In this document: positions 24,884 through 33,522 of the stretch, piece by piece | How positions within the stretch are numbered: the stretch's first letter is position 1 | Layout: each line of letters opens with the position of its first letter | Assembly: GCA_016125375.1 (NCBI GenBank) | Contig: WGLU01000006.1 | Span: 186,001-250,000, forward strand | Source of the DNA: Pseudomonadota bacterium | GTDB taxonomy: Bacteria > Pseudomonadota > Alphaproteobacteria > UBA1280 > RI-95 | DNA length: 64,000 nucleotides | Direction: 5' to 3' | Position numbers and translations under genes: made by a program | Notes under the pieces: model-generated | The model's database searches: none | Seen by the model: only the letters and a program-made list of their open reading frames with translations | Told to the model about the DNA's origin: nothing

Positions 24884-27250
24884 CTAAGCGCGCAGCTGGG
24901 CGTTGAAGCGCTTGGTAGCAGCCTCCACCGCCTTGTCGCAAATGCCGGTAATGTCGGCTTCGGTCAGTGTCCGGTCGTCGGCCTGTAAGGTCAGGCTCAC
25001 GGCGATGGATTTTTTACCCGCAGGCAGTTTATCGCCGCTGTAAACGTCGAACAGCTGGACGTTACGGACGATGTTCTTATCTACGTTGCGCAAGGTTGCC
25101 AGCAACTCGCCTGCAGGGGTGGTTGCGTCTACCACAAAGGCAAGGTCGCGGCTCACGCTCTGGTATTGGGACAGCACAAACGGTTTATCCTTCCCAACCG
25201 CTTTGGCGGCCAGATGCAGGTTCACCTCAAATGCGGCGACGGGCACTTTGATGCCCAGCTCCTTGGTCACCGCAGGGTGGATTTCGCCGAAAGTCATCAG
25301 CACATCCTTGCCCAGGCGGACAGAACCGCTGCGGGTGGGGTGGAAATAACCGGGCACGTTTGTATCCACCGGCATGCGGGTAATGTCGATACCGTAGGCT
25401 TCGAGCAGGGCATAGGCGTCAGCTTTAGCGTCGAACACGGTCGGCATGGCCTGCTGCCCCTGCCAGTGGCGTTGACCTTTGCCGAACAGGATACCTGCGG
25501 CACGCAGTACTTCCGCCCCGCCAGCGTGGTGGGTGCGGCCAATTTCGGCCAGCTTGAGGTTATCTTCCGCGCGGGAGACGTTTTTAACCGCCGCATCCAG
25601 CAAGCCAGCCAGCAGGCTGGGGCGCATGTCACTCATGGTGGCGGCGTCAATCGGATTGGCGAGTTTTAAATCGTCGCTGCCGCCCTCGAACAGCCTGGCC
25701 AGTTTTTCGCTGATAAAGCTGTAGGTAATGGCTTCCAGATAGCCTAGCGCAGCCATCTGGCGGCGGGCAATGCGGTCAAGGCGCAGCGCAGGAGCGCTGT
25801 CGCGTTTGCGGTTGAGTGCGGCTGCCGGCAGGACAGCGGGGATGTTTTCGTATCCGGCAAGGCGCAGCACTTCTTCCACCAGATCTTCCGGCGTGGCCAT
25901 TTGGGTAAAATGCGGCGGTACGGCAACGGCGAACTGGCCACCGGTCTGTTCCGTCACGCCAAAACCCAACGCTTCCAGACTGTTTTTGACGTCCTGCGGC
26001 TGCATGGGCAGGCCACCGAAGCGGTTAACCATATCCGGGTCAAAATCAATTACTACGGGAGCGGGCACGGCGGTGCCGATTTGGGTCATGCCGACGATTT
26101 TACCGCCACAAAGCTCAACCACCAGATTGGCTGCGTGCAGGGCGGCGGGGATGGTCATTGCCGGATTGATGCCGCGTTCGAAACGCGCACGCGCGTCGGA
26201 GTGAATTTGATGAGCCTGCCCTGTTAGCGCGATGCGGGAGCGGTCGAACTGGGCGGCTTCGATGTAAATGCGTTTGGTGGCCTCGGTTGTGGAGGTTTCT
26301 TCTCCGCCAACAATCCCGGCAAGACCAATCACGCCACTGTCGTCCACAATAGTGATGTCATTGGCGTTCAGTGTGTGTTTGCCACCGTTGAGGCCATTCA
26401 GTTTTTCGCCCCCTTTGGCGGTGCTCACGCGCAAGGTGCCTTTGAGGGTATCGGCGTCGTACATGTGTAAGGGTTGGCCGAGGTCGAACATGACAAAGTT
26501 GCCGATGTCCACAATGGTGTTAATCGGGCGCAGGCCAATGCTTTCAAGGCGCTTTTTCAACCACGCAGGGCTTTGGCCGTTTTTTACGCCTTCAACCTCG
26601 ATACCGCAGAAGAAATGGCAGCCGTCGGTCTCAATAGCTGCTTTTTGCTTGGCGGCCTGCTCGAAAGTCAGGGCGGTGACTGGCTCGATCAGACGGCCAA
26701 GTCCGGCGGCGGCGAGATCGCGGGCAATACCCAGTACGCACAGCGCGTCGCCGCGGTTGGGGGTGATGCTGACGTCAAAAATGGTGTCGGCTTCGCCCAA
26801 TGTATCGGCAAACGCCGTGCCGGGGGCGGCTTTGGTGGCCAGCTCCATGATGCCGTCATGCTCGGTCCCTAAACCCAGTTCGCGGGCGGAGCAAATCATG
26901 CCTTTGGACTCTTGTCCGCGGATTTTGGATTCCTTGATTTTGAAGTCACCCGGCAGGACGGCGCCCGGCATGGCTACCGCAACGGTAAGACCGGCGCGTG
27001 CGTTTGGCGCGCCGCAGACAATCTGGCGCAGGCTGCCCTCGCCCACATCCACCTGACAGACGCCCAGACGGTCGGCATCCGGATGGGGAACGCGTTCTTT
27101 GATGTGGCCGATGACCACATGCGCGAAGCTCCCGCCCGTTGTTTCCACAGCTTCAACCTCGATGCCCATTTTGACGAGGGTATCGGCAATTGTTTGCACG
27201 GCAGCATCGGTTTCCAGATGGGTTTTGAGCCAACTGAGAGAGAACTTCAT
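24884..27250 (-). CDS. pheT: Phenylalanine-tRNA ligase beta subunit
   Basis: A 788-residue beta subunit of the alpha2-beta2 synthetase. Domains in order: N-terminal fold, EMAP-II tRNA-binding domain (about residues 40-150), B3/B4 editing domain (about 210-390), B5, the catalytic-like core, and the C-terminal ferredoxin-fold anticodon-binding domain ending QADDRTLTEADITG. Length is the bacterial norm. Separated from pheS by an inserted phosphodiesterase gene. Confidence 0.97.
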   Translation of the reverse strand: MKFSLSWLKTHLETDAAVQTIADTLVKMGIEVEAVETTGGSFAHVVIGHIKERVPHPDADRLGVCQVDVGEGSLRQIVCGAPNARAGLTVAVAMPGAVLPGDFKIKESKIRGQESKGMICSARELGLGTEHDGIMELATKAAPGTAFADTLGEADTIFDVSITPNRGDALCVLGIARDLAAAGLGRLIEPVTALTFEQAAKQKAAIETDGCHFFCGIEVEGVKNGQSPAWLKKRLESIGLRPINTIVDIGNFVMFDLGQPLHMYDADTLKGTLRVSTAKGGEKLNGLNGGKHTLNANDITIVDDSGVIGLAGIVGGEETSTTEATKRIYIEAAQFDRSRIALTGQAHQIHSDARARFERGINPAMTIPAALHAANLVVELCGGKIVGMTQIGTAVPAPVVIDFDPDMVNRFGGLPMQPQDVKNSLEALGFGVTEQTGGQFAVAVPPHFTQMATPEDLVEEVLRLAGYENIPAVLPAAALNRKRDSAPALRLDRIARRQMAALGYLEAITYSFISEKLARLFEGGSDDLKLANPIDAATMSDMRPSLLAGLLDAAVKNVSRAEDNLKLAEIGRTHHAGGAEVLRAAGILFGKGQRHWQGQQAMPTVFDAKADAYALLEAYGIDITRMPVDTNVPGYFHPTRSGSVRLGKDVLMTFGEIHPAVTKELGIKVPVAAFEVNLHLAAKAVGKDKPFVLSQYQSVSRDLAFVVDATTPAGELLATLRNVDKNIVRNVQLFDVYSGDKLPAGKKSIAVSLTLQADDRTLTEADITGICDKAVEAATKRFNAQLRA

Positions 27251-27286
27251 GGTCTATCTACTTCCTTGTATAACAAGTCTAAAAAC

Positions 27287-28027
27287 TCAGGCCGCGGCAA
27301 CGTCGCTCAGGCGATCCGGTGCGTCGCTGAACACACCGGCCACGCCCATGGCGTACAGCTCGCCCGCCAGAAGCGGGTCGTTGACGGTGTAAGCGAGTAC
27401 CGGATAACCGGCTTCCGTCATTTTTGTCACATTCTCGGCATTCAGTGCGCTGTGGTGGCAATTGAGTGTGGCGCAACCGACGGCATCAAGCACGCTGCGG
27501 GTGCTGTAGCCGATTTTCTCGACCAGCAGGCCGCGAGGGATATGCGGGGCAACCTGACGGATTTTGTCCAGCTCCGGCACGTCAAAGCTGCTGACCAGCA
27601 ACGGACGGGTGACGGGCCAGATGGTGTTGACCGTTTCCACCAGCGCGCGCGCTGTCATGCCCGGGCGGTTGGGGTCGGCTTTAATTTCCAGATTCACACC
27701 CATGTCCAGACTGATGAGCAGCAGCAGGGTTTCGGCCAGCGTGGGCACAGGTTCACCCGCGTAGGCGCTGTTGAACCATGTGCCGGCGTCGAGCTTTTCC
27801 AGCTCCTCTGCGGTCAGGCTGTCGATGGTGGCGTTAATGCCGGCAGTGCGGTTGAGCTCGTAGTCGTGCATCAGCATGGGCACGCCGTCTTTGCTCAGGC
27901 GCACGTCCACTTCCACCCAGTCGATGCCCAGCCGCTTGGCTTTACGAATACCAGCCAACGTATTTTCGGGCGCGTAATGTGCCGCGCCGCGGTGGCCGAT
28001 GATACGGGGCAGAAGGTCCGGCATCAT
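27287..28027 (-). CDS. Glycerophosphodiester phosphodiesterase (UgpQ-like)
   Basis: A 246-residue TIM-barrel enzyme hydrolysing glycerophosphodiesters to glycerol-3-phosphate and an alcohol. Motifs IGHRGAAHYAPENT (catalytic His and metal ligands, residues 10-23), WVEVDVRLSKDG and HDYELNRT are intact. No signal peptide, so cytoplasmic like UgpQ. It sits 5 bp after pheS and 36 bp before pheT, an unusual position in a synthetase operon. Confidence 0.93.
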   Translation of the reverse strand: MMPDLLPRIIGHRGAAHYAPENTLAGIRKAKRLGIDWVEVDVRLSKDGVPMLMHDYELNRTAGINATIDSLTAEELEKLDAGTWFNSAYAGEPVPTLAETLLLLISLDMGVNLEIKADPNRPGMTARALVETVNTIWPVTRPLLVSSFDVPELDKIRQVAPHIPRGLLVEKIGYSTRSVLDAVGCATLNCHHSALNAENVTKMTEAGYPVLAYTVNDPLLAGELYAMGVAGVFSDAPDRLSDVAAA

Positions 28028-28032
28028 GACGA

Positions 28033-29091
28033 TTATATCCGTGCAGCCGGTTTGCCGAAGTGCCGCAGGAAGGCGGCATGACTGTCATAAAACAGGCGCA
28101 GGTCGTTGATGCCGTATTTGAGCATGGTCAGGCGCTCCAAACCGCAGCCGAAGGCGAAGCCCTGCCATTGGGTATGGTCGATGCCGCCGTTGGCCAGTAC
28201 ATTCCGGTGCACCATGCCGGCGCCCAGTACTTCGATCCAGCCTGTGTGTTTACATACGCGGCAGCCGTTCCCGCCGCAGAAAATGCAGCCGATATCCACT
28301 TCGGTTGAAGGTTCCGTGAACGGGAAGTAGCTCGGACGCAGGCGGATTTCCACCTTGCGCTCAAAGTAGGTGGTCAGGAACGTTTGCAGGACGCCTTTGA
28401 GGTGCGCGAACGTCAGGTTTTTATCAATTGCCAGACCTTCAACCTGGTGGAACTGCGGTGTGTGGGTGAGGTCGGAGTCGCAGCGGAACACGCGGCCAAT
28501 GGCCTGCACGCGCATGGGGGGCGTCATGTTCTGCATGGCGCGCACCTGCACGTTGGAAGTTTGAGTGCGCAGCAGACGGCGTTCATTCTCGCCCTTCAGG
28601 GGCTTGAAATAGAACGTGTCGTGGTCCTGACGGGCGGGGTGGTCATCCGGGATGTTCAATGCAGTGAAGTTGTTGAACTCGGTATCAATCTCCGGCCCTT
28701 CTACGGGGTCAAAGCCGAGCTCAGACAGTGCCTTCTCCACTTCTTCAATTACAAAGGACAGCGGATGCATTTTGCCGACAGGTCGGGCAGTGGCAGGCAA
28801 GGTGACGTCCACAGTTTCGGTCGCCAGCTTGGCGTCTAGCTCGGCACGTTCCAGTGCGGTCTTTTTGTCTTCGAGTGCGGATTGCACCTGCACCTTAACG
28901 TCGTTGACGGCCTGACCGAAAGTTTTGCGGGTCTCTGGATCCATGCCGCCGAGAGATTTGAGCAACTCGGTAATTTTACCACTTTTGCCCAGCAGGGTGA
29001 CGCGGGCATCTTCCAGCTCTTTGAGGGAGTTAATGGCCCCGATATGGGACAGACTTTCACTTTGCAGGGTTTTCAGCTCTTGCATGGTCAT
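28033..29091 (-). CDS. pheS: Phenylalanine-tRNA ligase alpha subunit
   Basis: A 352-residue class II synthetase subunit. It has an N-terminal coiled coil (about residues 1-85), motif 2 in the region QFHQVEGLAIDKN, the Phe-pocket segment FGCGLERLTMLKYG near the C-terminus, and the cysteine-bearing FCGGNGCRVCKH stretch common in the family. A hairpin terminator and a TATAGT -10 candidate (29127-29132) lie between rplT and this gene, so it may have its own promoter. Confidence 0.97.
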   Translation of the reverse strand: MTMQELKTLQSESLSHIGAINSLKELEDARVTLLGKSGKITELLKSLGGMDPETRKTFGQAVNDVKVQVQSALEDKKTALERAELDAKLATETVDVTLPATARPVGKMHPLSFVIEEVEKALSELGFDPVEGPEIDTEFNNFTALNIPDDHPARQDHDTFYFKPLKGENERRLLRTQTSNVQVRAMQNMTPPMRVQAIGRVFRCDSDLTHTPQFHQVEGLAIDKNLTFAHLKGVLQTFLTTYFERKVEIRLRPSYFPFTEPSTEVDIGCIFCGGNGCRVCKHTGWIEVLGAGMVHRNVLANGGIDHTQWQGFAFGCGLERLTMLKYGINDLRLFYDSHAAFLRHFGKPAARI

Positions 29092-29126
29092 CTTCGCTTG
29101 CGCATCGCTTTGATTAAAGACGGTTT

Positions 29127-29132
29127 ACTATA
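29127..29132 (-). promoter_or_regulatory. Candidate -10 element for pheS
   Basis: TATAGT on the minus strand, 36 bp before the pheS start and after the rplT terminator. No convincing -35 element at 16-18 bp. Confidence 0.3.
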
Positions 29133-29165
29133 CCCAAAACAGGCCTCTGCGCCTAGTGCAGCCTT

Positions 29166-29197
29166 AAAAAAATCAGGGGCCTTGAGGGCCCCTGATT
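29166..29197 (-). terminator. Terminator or attenuator between rplT and pheS
   Basis: On the minus strand, an 11-bp stem AATCAGGGGCC / GGCCCCTGATT with loop CTCAA, followed by a run of T. It lies 21 bp after the rplT stop. I see no Phe-rich leader peptide around it, so simple termination is more likely than classical attenuation. Confidence 0.9.
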
Positions 29198-29217
29198 GTT
29201 GACCTTTACGTAAGGTC

Positions 29218-29583
29218 TTATTTGGCAGCAGCCAGTGCTTTTTTGGATTGCTCTACCAGAGCACCAAAAGCAGCAGGCTCGGTCATGGCCAAGTTGGCCA
29301 GCACCTTGCGGTCCACGTCGATGTTGGCTTTTTTCAAGCCGTTCATGAACATGGAGTAAGACATATCGTGCGCGCGGGTACCAGCGTTGATACGCTGAAT
29401 CCACAAAGCGCGGAACGAACGCTTTTTGTTGCGGCGGTCGCGGTAGGCGTACTGACCTGCTTTTTCGACTGCTTGAACAGCGGTACGGAAGCAGTTCTTA
29501 CGACGGCCACGGTAGCCTTTGGCCAGTTTCAGAATCTTTTTGTGACGGGCGTTGGATGTCACACCACCTTTAACACGGGACAT
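29218..29583 (-). CDS. rplT: 50S ribosomal protein L20
   Basis: A 121-residue basic protein with the family start [19 protein letters not shown], the [13 protein letters not shown] segment and [17 protein letters not shown]. It binds 23S rRNA early in assembly and in many bacteria represses its own operon. Cotranscribed with rpmI, 22 bp upstream. Confidence 0.98.
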   Translation of the reverse strand: MSRVKGGVTSNARHKKILKLAKGYRGRRKNCFRTAVQAVEKAGQYAYRDRRNKKRSFRALWIQRINAGTRAHDMSYSMFMNGLKKANIDVDRKVLANLAMTEPAAFGALVEQSKKALAAAK

Positions 29584-29605
29584 GGTCTCTTTCCTCCGTC
29601 AGCGA

Positions 29606-29803
29606 TTACAAATAAGGGAGCATGCGGCGGATGCGCGGTGCATCGGCCTCGTTCACCATAGACGTGCCGGCCAGACCACCGGAACGCTTGGAACCCATTT
29701 TGCTCAGTTCGTGGTTGTGGTACGCCTGACCACGCTTGATTTTGCCACTACCGGTGGCGGAAAAGCGTTTCGCAGCGGAACGCTTGGTCTTCATCTTAGG
29801 CAT
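29606..29803 (-). CDS. rpmI: 50S ribosomal protein L35
   Basis: A 65-residue basic protein starting MPKMKTKRSAAKRF with the family segment AYHNHELSKM. The start at 29803 is preceded by GGAGC; the longer open frame is not used. Unlike the common arrangement, infC does not precede it. Confidence 0.97.
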   Translation of the reverse strand: MPKMKTKRSAAKRFSATGSGKIKRGQAYHNHELSKMGSKRSGGLAGTSMVNEADAPRIRRMLPYL

Positions 29804-29914
29804 AATAATAGCTCCATAACAAAGCCATTGATCGGGCAAAATTGGCGGTTTTTCAACACTTAGGGGCCAAAGTTGCGGCTAAAAGGGCGCATACGGAACG
29901 CGCACTGGAGGGTA

Positions 29915-29943
29915 TGTATACGCTGAACCTGTCAGTTTTTCAA
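29915..29943 (-). promoter_or_regulatory. Promoter of rpmI-rplT
   Basis: Minus strand TTGAAA (29938-29943), 17-bp spacer, TATACA (29915-29920). Predicted start near 29908 leaves a leader of about 105 nt before rpmI, long enough for autoregulatory structure. Confidence 0.65.
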
Positions 29944-30033
29944 GGCTAAAAGTACACTTTTTCTAATGACGGCCCCCATAACAGGATAACCGTAGGCCTT
30001 TTGGGGTACTGCGGTTGATAAGGGGGAAACAGC

Positions 30034-30474
30034 ATGACAATCAAGTCTGAACTTGTTCAGCAGTTGGGCGGTCAGAAAATGACCCATTACCCGGGTGCCG
30101 AGGTTTTCCGTGCTGCCTCCACTCCCCAGGCTGTCGAAGGCTACAGCAATAACGAAATAGATGCCGCCGCACGCCTGCATGCCGCCTATAACGTGATGCA
30201 TGATGCTGGCCACATAGCCAACCGCCGTAAAATGCAGGATGGCAGTGTGGAGCTGACTTTCCGGGACCAATCTACGCTGACCGTTGGCCGTGATCTGGCA
30301 GTACGTGACGTGACAGGTGCCAAACCCAATAGCCCATTCCGTCTGGATGGCGCCTCCGTCGAGCGTCTGGATGGTGCCATGAAAGACCACTTTATCGAAA
30401 AATACCGCGAGGAAGCGCGTGCAGGCTACGTGCCTGATGCCGCCGATACCCGCGAGCATGAGCAATCCCGCTAA
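30034..30474 (+). CDS. Hypothetical protein, partner of the next gene
   Basis: I do not recognise this 146-residue protein. It has no signal peptide or membrane segment and is polar, with a basic/acidic C-terminus. AAGGGGGA precedes the ATG. It contains KMQDGSVELTFRDQST and, later, FRLDGASVERLDG, which resemble KMPDGTSISFEDESS and LRLDGQLVSRH in the protein encoded 17 bp downstream, so the two probably share a small domain. Divergent from rpmI. Confidence 0.7.
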   Translation: MTIKSELVQQLGGQKMTHYPGAEVFRAASTPQAVEGYSNNEIDAAARLHAAYNVMHDAGHIANRRKMQDGSVELTFRDQSTLTVGRDLAVRDVTGAKPNSPFRLDGASVERLDGAMKDHFIEKYREEARAGYVPDAADTREHEQSR

Positions 30475-30491
30475 GGGCCGGAGGCAGCAGC

Positions 30492-31382
30492 GTGCAGAAA
30501 GCAGATCGCACCATCCGACGTCATAAAAAGTACGACTGTTCCATTGTTGCAAACATTATGGACAGCTTCAGCGATGCGAGCACGATTGAGGTTGCTGTCC
30601 GTCACTTGCACCAGAAGTACCGGGTGCCCTTGCAGGACGCCTTTATTATGGTGACCGAGCAATTTGAGCAGACGGCTATCCGTTGGGCGCGCGTGCTGGC
30701 CAATGACGTGGCTGACATCAGCTACAACCACCGGGGTCTGAGTCACATCACGATCTCCAAGACAATCCGCTATGCCGTGCTGGCGGATAATTCGTCCCTG
30801 ACGATTCAGCAGGATCCGGAAACTGGCAAATGGCTCGCTATTCAGGCCCAGATGCCTGTCGGTATGATTGGTATGACCTACCTGCATGGCGGCAAACTGC
30901 AGGATGCCCTTGATACGTTGGCGATTAACAATAATCTGGCGGTCCGTTCGCAGGCGGAGGCTTTCCTGATTGCCGCGGAGCGTACACGTCTGAGCCCGAT
31001 TGCCGCGGCAATGTTCTTCTTCAAAATTGATCACTTCCCAAGCGCGGACTATGTAATTGGTGATCGTCATGGTGGCGGCCGTGCGCTGGCTGAAGTGAAA
31101 ATGCCCGATGGTACATCTATCAGCTTTGAAGATGAAAGCAGCCCACAAGTGAACGGCGTATCGGAAAAATATCTGCGTCTGGACGGTCAGCTGGTGTCCC
31201 GCCATACGCTGGAGCGTCGTGTAGAGCGTGTGATGCAGGACCCGAATGTACAGATGATTTTTGGCTCGGTTCTGCGGATTATGGCTGACCAGCGCAAAAG
31301 GCGTGAAGCGGCCGTAGCAACGGCAACAGAGCATCAGCACGAAGACGAGTTTGTCGAGAAAGCCGAAGCGCTTGCTGTTTAG
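30492..31382 (+). CDS. Hypothetical protein with a domain shared with its upstream neighbour
   Basis: An unrecognised 296-residue soluble protein. GTG start at 30492 with GGAGG about 8 bp upstream. The first 190 residues look alpha-helical; residues about 195-250 carry the segment resembling the upstream protein (KM-x-DG ... RLDG). The last 20 residues are Glu/His-rich. It overlaps the end of convergent accD by 4 bp. No catalytic motif seen. Confidence 0.7.
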   Translation: MQKADRTIRRHKKYDCSIVANIMDSFSDASTIEVAVRHLHQKYRVPLQDAFIMVTEQFEQTAIRWARVLANDVADISYNHRGLSHITISKTIRYAVLADNSSLTIQQDPETGKWLAIQAQMPVGMIGMTYLHGGKLQDALDTLAINNNLAVRSQAEAFLIAAERTRLSPIAAAMFFFKIDHFPSADYVIGDRHGGGRALAEVKMPDGTSISFEDESSPQVNGVSEKYLRLDGQLVSRHTLERRVERVMQDPNVQMIFGSVLRIMADQRKRREAAVATATEHQHEDEFVEKAEALAV

Positions 31383-32233
31383 GCGCGGTTGCCTGCCATC
31401 AGTTGCGACATCAGTCTGCCAATGACCTGCGGCTGCTCCTGACGGCTGACAATCACATCTACCATTCCCTTATCCAACAGGTATTCTGCTGTCTGGAAAC
31501 CTTGTGGCAGAGTCTCGCCAATGGTCTGCTGGATAACGCGCGGCCCTGCAAAACCGATGAGGGCGCCCGGCTCGGCCAGTGTAATGTCGCCCAACATGGC
31601 AAAGGATGCCGTCACCCCGCCTGTTGTCGGGTCGGTCAGCAGAACAAAGTAAGGCAAGCGGGCTTCTTTCAGTTTTTGCAGCGCTGCTGTGGTGCGGGCC
31701 ATCTGCATGAGGCTGAGAATCCCTTCCTGCATGCGTGCCCCGCCCGAGGCCGGAATCGCCAGCAGCGGCAGATTGTGCTTCAACGCAGCTTCTGCGGCGG
31801 CAACAACGGCTTCACCAACTGCTGTACCCATAGAACCGGCCATAAAGGCGAAGTCAAATACACAGACGATGCAGGGAGTACCGCCGATTTTGGTGCGGGC
31901 GACATAAAAAGCATCCTTGCGGCCAGTAGTTTTAACCGCGTCTTTAATACGGTCGTTATAGCGTTTGAGGTCACGGAACTTGAGCGGGTCTTTGGCCGGC
32001 AGCGGGACCTCGATTTCTTTGGCGGAACCGGCATCCAGCAAATAAGCCAGTCGCGCGTCTACACTGATGCGCAGATGGTGCCGGCAGCTCGGGCACACGC
32101 CCAGGCGTTCCGCCAGTTCCTTTTGGTAAATCATCTCGCCGCAGGAGGGACACTTTTCCCAAATGTTTGTAGGCACCTCGCGTTTGGTACGGGTGGCAAT
32201 CTTCGGGCGGACCAAATCTGTTAACCAGCTCAT
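31379..32233 (-). CDS. accD: Acetyl-CoA carboxylase carboxyltransferase subunit beta
   Basis: A 284-residue subunit that with AccA transfers the carboxyl group from biotin to acetyl-CoA, the first step of fatty acid synthesis. The zinc ribbon is formed by C28, C31, C47 and C50 (CPSC ... CPSC). The crotonase-fold core has MAGSMGTAVGEA, PASGGARMQEG and DPTTGGVTASFA. AGGAG lies before the ATG. No folC or trp genes adjoin it. Confidence 0.97.
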   Translation of the reverse strand: MSWLTDLVRPKIATRTKREVPTNIWEKCPSCGEMIYQKELAERLGVCPSCRHHLRISVDARLAYLLDAGSAKEIEVPLPAKDPLKFRDLKRYNDRIKDAVKTTGRKDAFYVARTKIGGTPCIVCVFDFAFMAGSMGTAVGEAVVAAAEAALKHNLPLLAIPASGGARMQEGILSLMQMARTTAALQKLKEARLPYFVLLTDPTTGGVTASFAMLGDITLAEPGALIGFAGPRVIQQTIGETLPQGFQTAEYLLDKGMVDVIVSRQEQPQVIGRLMSQLMAGNRA

Positions 32234-32387
32234 GGGGGCTCCTTATCACGGTCAGTCTGGCATTATGGGATAAATTGTGCCGAATGCAAGACCCGAGCAG
32301 CAGGTATGTTTTTGTGGCGTTTTACAAGAAGTTGCCGTAAAACAGTTGGGCATTTATTGCCAACAAACCGACCTAGGAGAGTACATC

Positions 32388-32924
32388 ATGGCGATTGAAA
32401 ACGTAATTACCGGTAAAAACCCGCCGGAAGACGTCTACGTTATTATCGAGAACCCCCGTCACAGCGCCCCTGTGAAGTACGAAATGGACAAGGACACCGG
32501 TGTTCTGTTCGTTGACCGCTTTACCCCGACGCCGATGTTCTTCCCTGCCCACTATGGTTACATTCCGCACACACTGGGTGGCGACGGTGACCCTGTTGAC
32601 GCTTTCGTTGTGACCGACATTGATGTGGTGCCCGGTTGTGTTATCCGTGCCCGCCCTGTGGCTGTTCTGGTGACCGAAGACGAGTCCGGCATGGACGAGA
32701 AGGTTGTTTGCGTACCCCACACCAAGCTGGACCGCCGCTTTGAAAAAATTAAAGATGTGAACGATCTGGAAGATCTGCTGAAAGACCAGATGAAGCACTT
32801 CTACGAGAACTATAAGGGTCTGGAATCCGGCAAATGGGTTAAAGTAACCGGTTGGGAAGGTGTGGACACCGCCCGCAAGGTTATCGCCGACGGTGTGGCC
32901 CGCCTGAAAAAAGGCGCTGCATAA
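32388..32924 (+). CDS. ppa: Inorganic pyrophosphatase, family I
   Basis: A 178-residue soluble enzyme hydrolysing pyrophosphate. The signature GDGDPVDAFV with its metal-binding Asp residues (about residues 65-74), the upstream KYEMDKDTG and YGYIPHTL segments, and KVIADGVARLKK at the end are typical. The start at 32388 has TAGGAGAG upstream; the longer open frame is not used. Confidence 0.97.
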   Translation: MAIENVITGKNPPEDVYVIIENPRHSAPVKYEMDKDTGVLFVDRFTPTPMFFPAHYGYIPHTLGGDGDPVDAFVVTDIDVVPGCVIRARPVAVLVTEDESGMDEKVVCVPHTKLDRRFEKIKDVNDLEDLLKDQMKHFYENYKGLESGKWVKVTGWEGVDTARKVIADGVARLKKGAA

Positions 32925-32940
32925 GCAGCCAGCCAATGCA

Positions 32941-32966
32941 AAAGCCCCCGCACTGCGGGGGCTTTT
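32941..32966. terminator. Bidirectional terminator between ppa and the 32973 gene
   Basis: Stem AAAGCCCCCGC / GCGGGGGCTTT with loop ACT and T runs on both strands. Confidence 0.93.
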
Positions 32967-32972
32967 CGTTTT

Positions 32973-33449
32973 TCAGCTCAGGCGGAAGTGCCAGTAGCGC
33001 ACATGCGGGTTTTCCGCAAGGCGTGCCGCGTAATTATCGGCACGTTCGTTATCCCGGAAGTGCATGACCTTCGTATCGCCCACGCCCCACAGGCTGCTCC
33101 ACATGGTGAATTTTGGGGCCGTGACCAAAAACCAGATGTAGGCGCGGCTGTTGACATACGGCACATGGCCGATGCGGGTGCCGAGCAAGCGGTTGACGGT
33201 GTTGTCCACCAGCCAGCTGATGCTCTTGTACATGAAGGTGTTGCCAAGGGGCATGATTTCGCAGACGGTCAGGTCGGACTCGACCAGAATCAGGTCGGTG
33301 AAACGGTCCCGCGTCACCGGCGACTGCGGGTAGCCCTTGGCCTGCCAGTCCAGCAGACCCAAGGACCAGTGCAGGCCCTCACGTGCGTTATCGGAAAGCT
33401 TCTGCCCGCTGGAGGTCGCCAGCTGGCTCGTGCGCTTTGGGGTAATCAT
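32973..33449 (-). CDS. Hypothetical protein
   Basis: An unrecognised 158-residue protein without signal peptide; a hydrophobic stretch near residues 100-115 is too polar to be a clear membrane segment. It is rich in aromatic residues (Trp, Tyr, Phe) in the C-terminal half. GGAG precedes the ATG at 33449. It follows lapB by 73 bp and is closed by the terminator shared with ppa, so it could be the last gene of the rpsA-lapB transcript. Confidence 0.65.
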   Translation of the reverse strand: MITPKRTSQLATSSGQKLSDNAREGLHWSLGLLDWQAKGYPQSPVTRDRFTDLILVESDLTVCEIMPLGNTFMYKSISWLVDNTVNRLLGTRIGHVPYVNSRAYIWFLVTAPKFTMWSSLWGVGDTKVMHFRDNERADNYAARLAENPHVRYWHFRLS

Positions 33450-33522
33450 CGGATGTTACTCCGTCAGGGGGAGGAAACGGAAAATCATCAATTGGAAAAG
33501 GTGATGGCGGAGTGTGCCGTAT

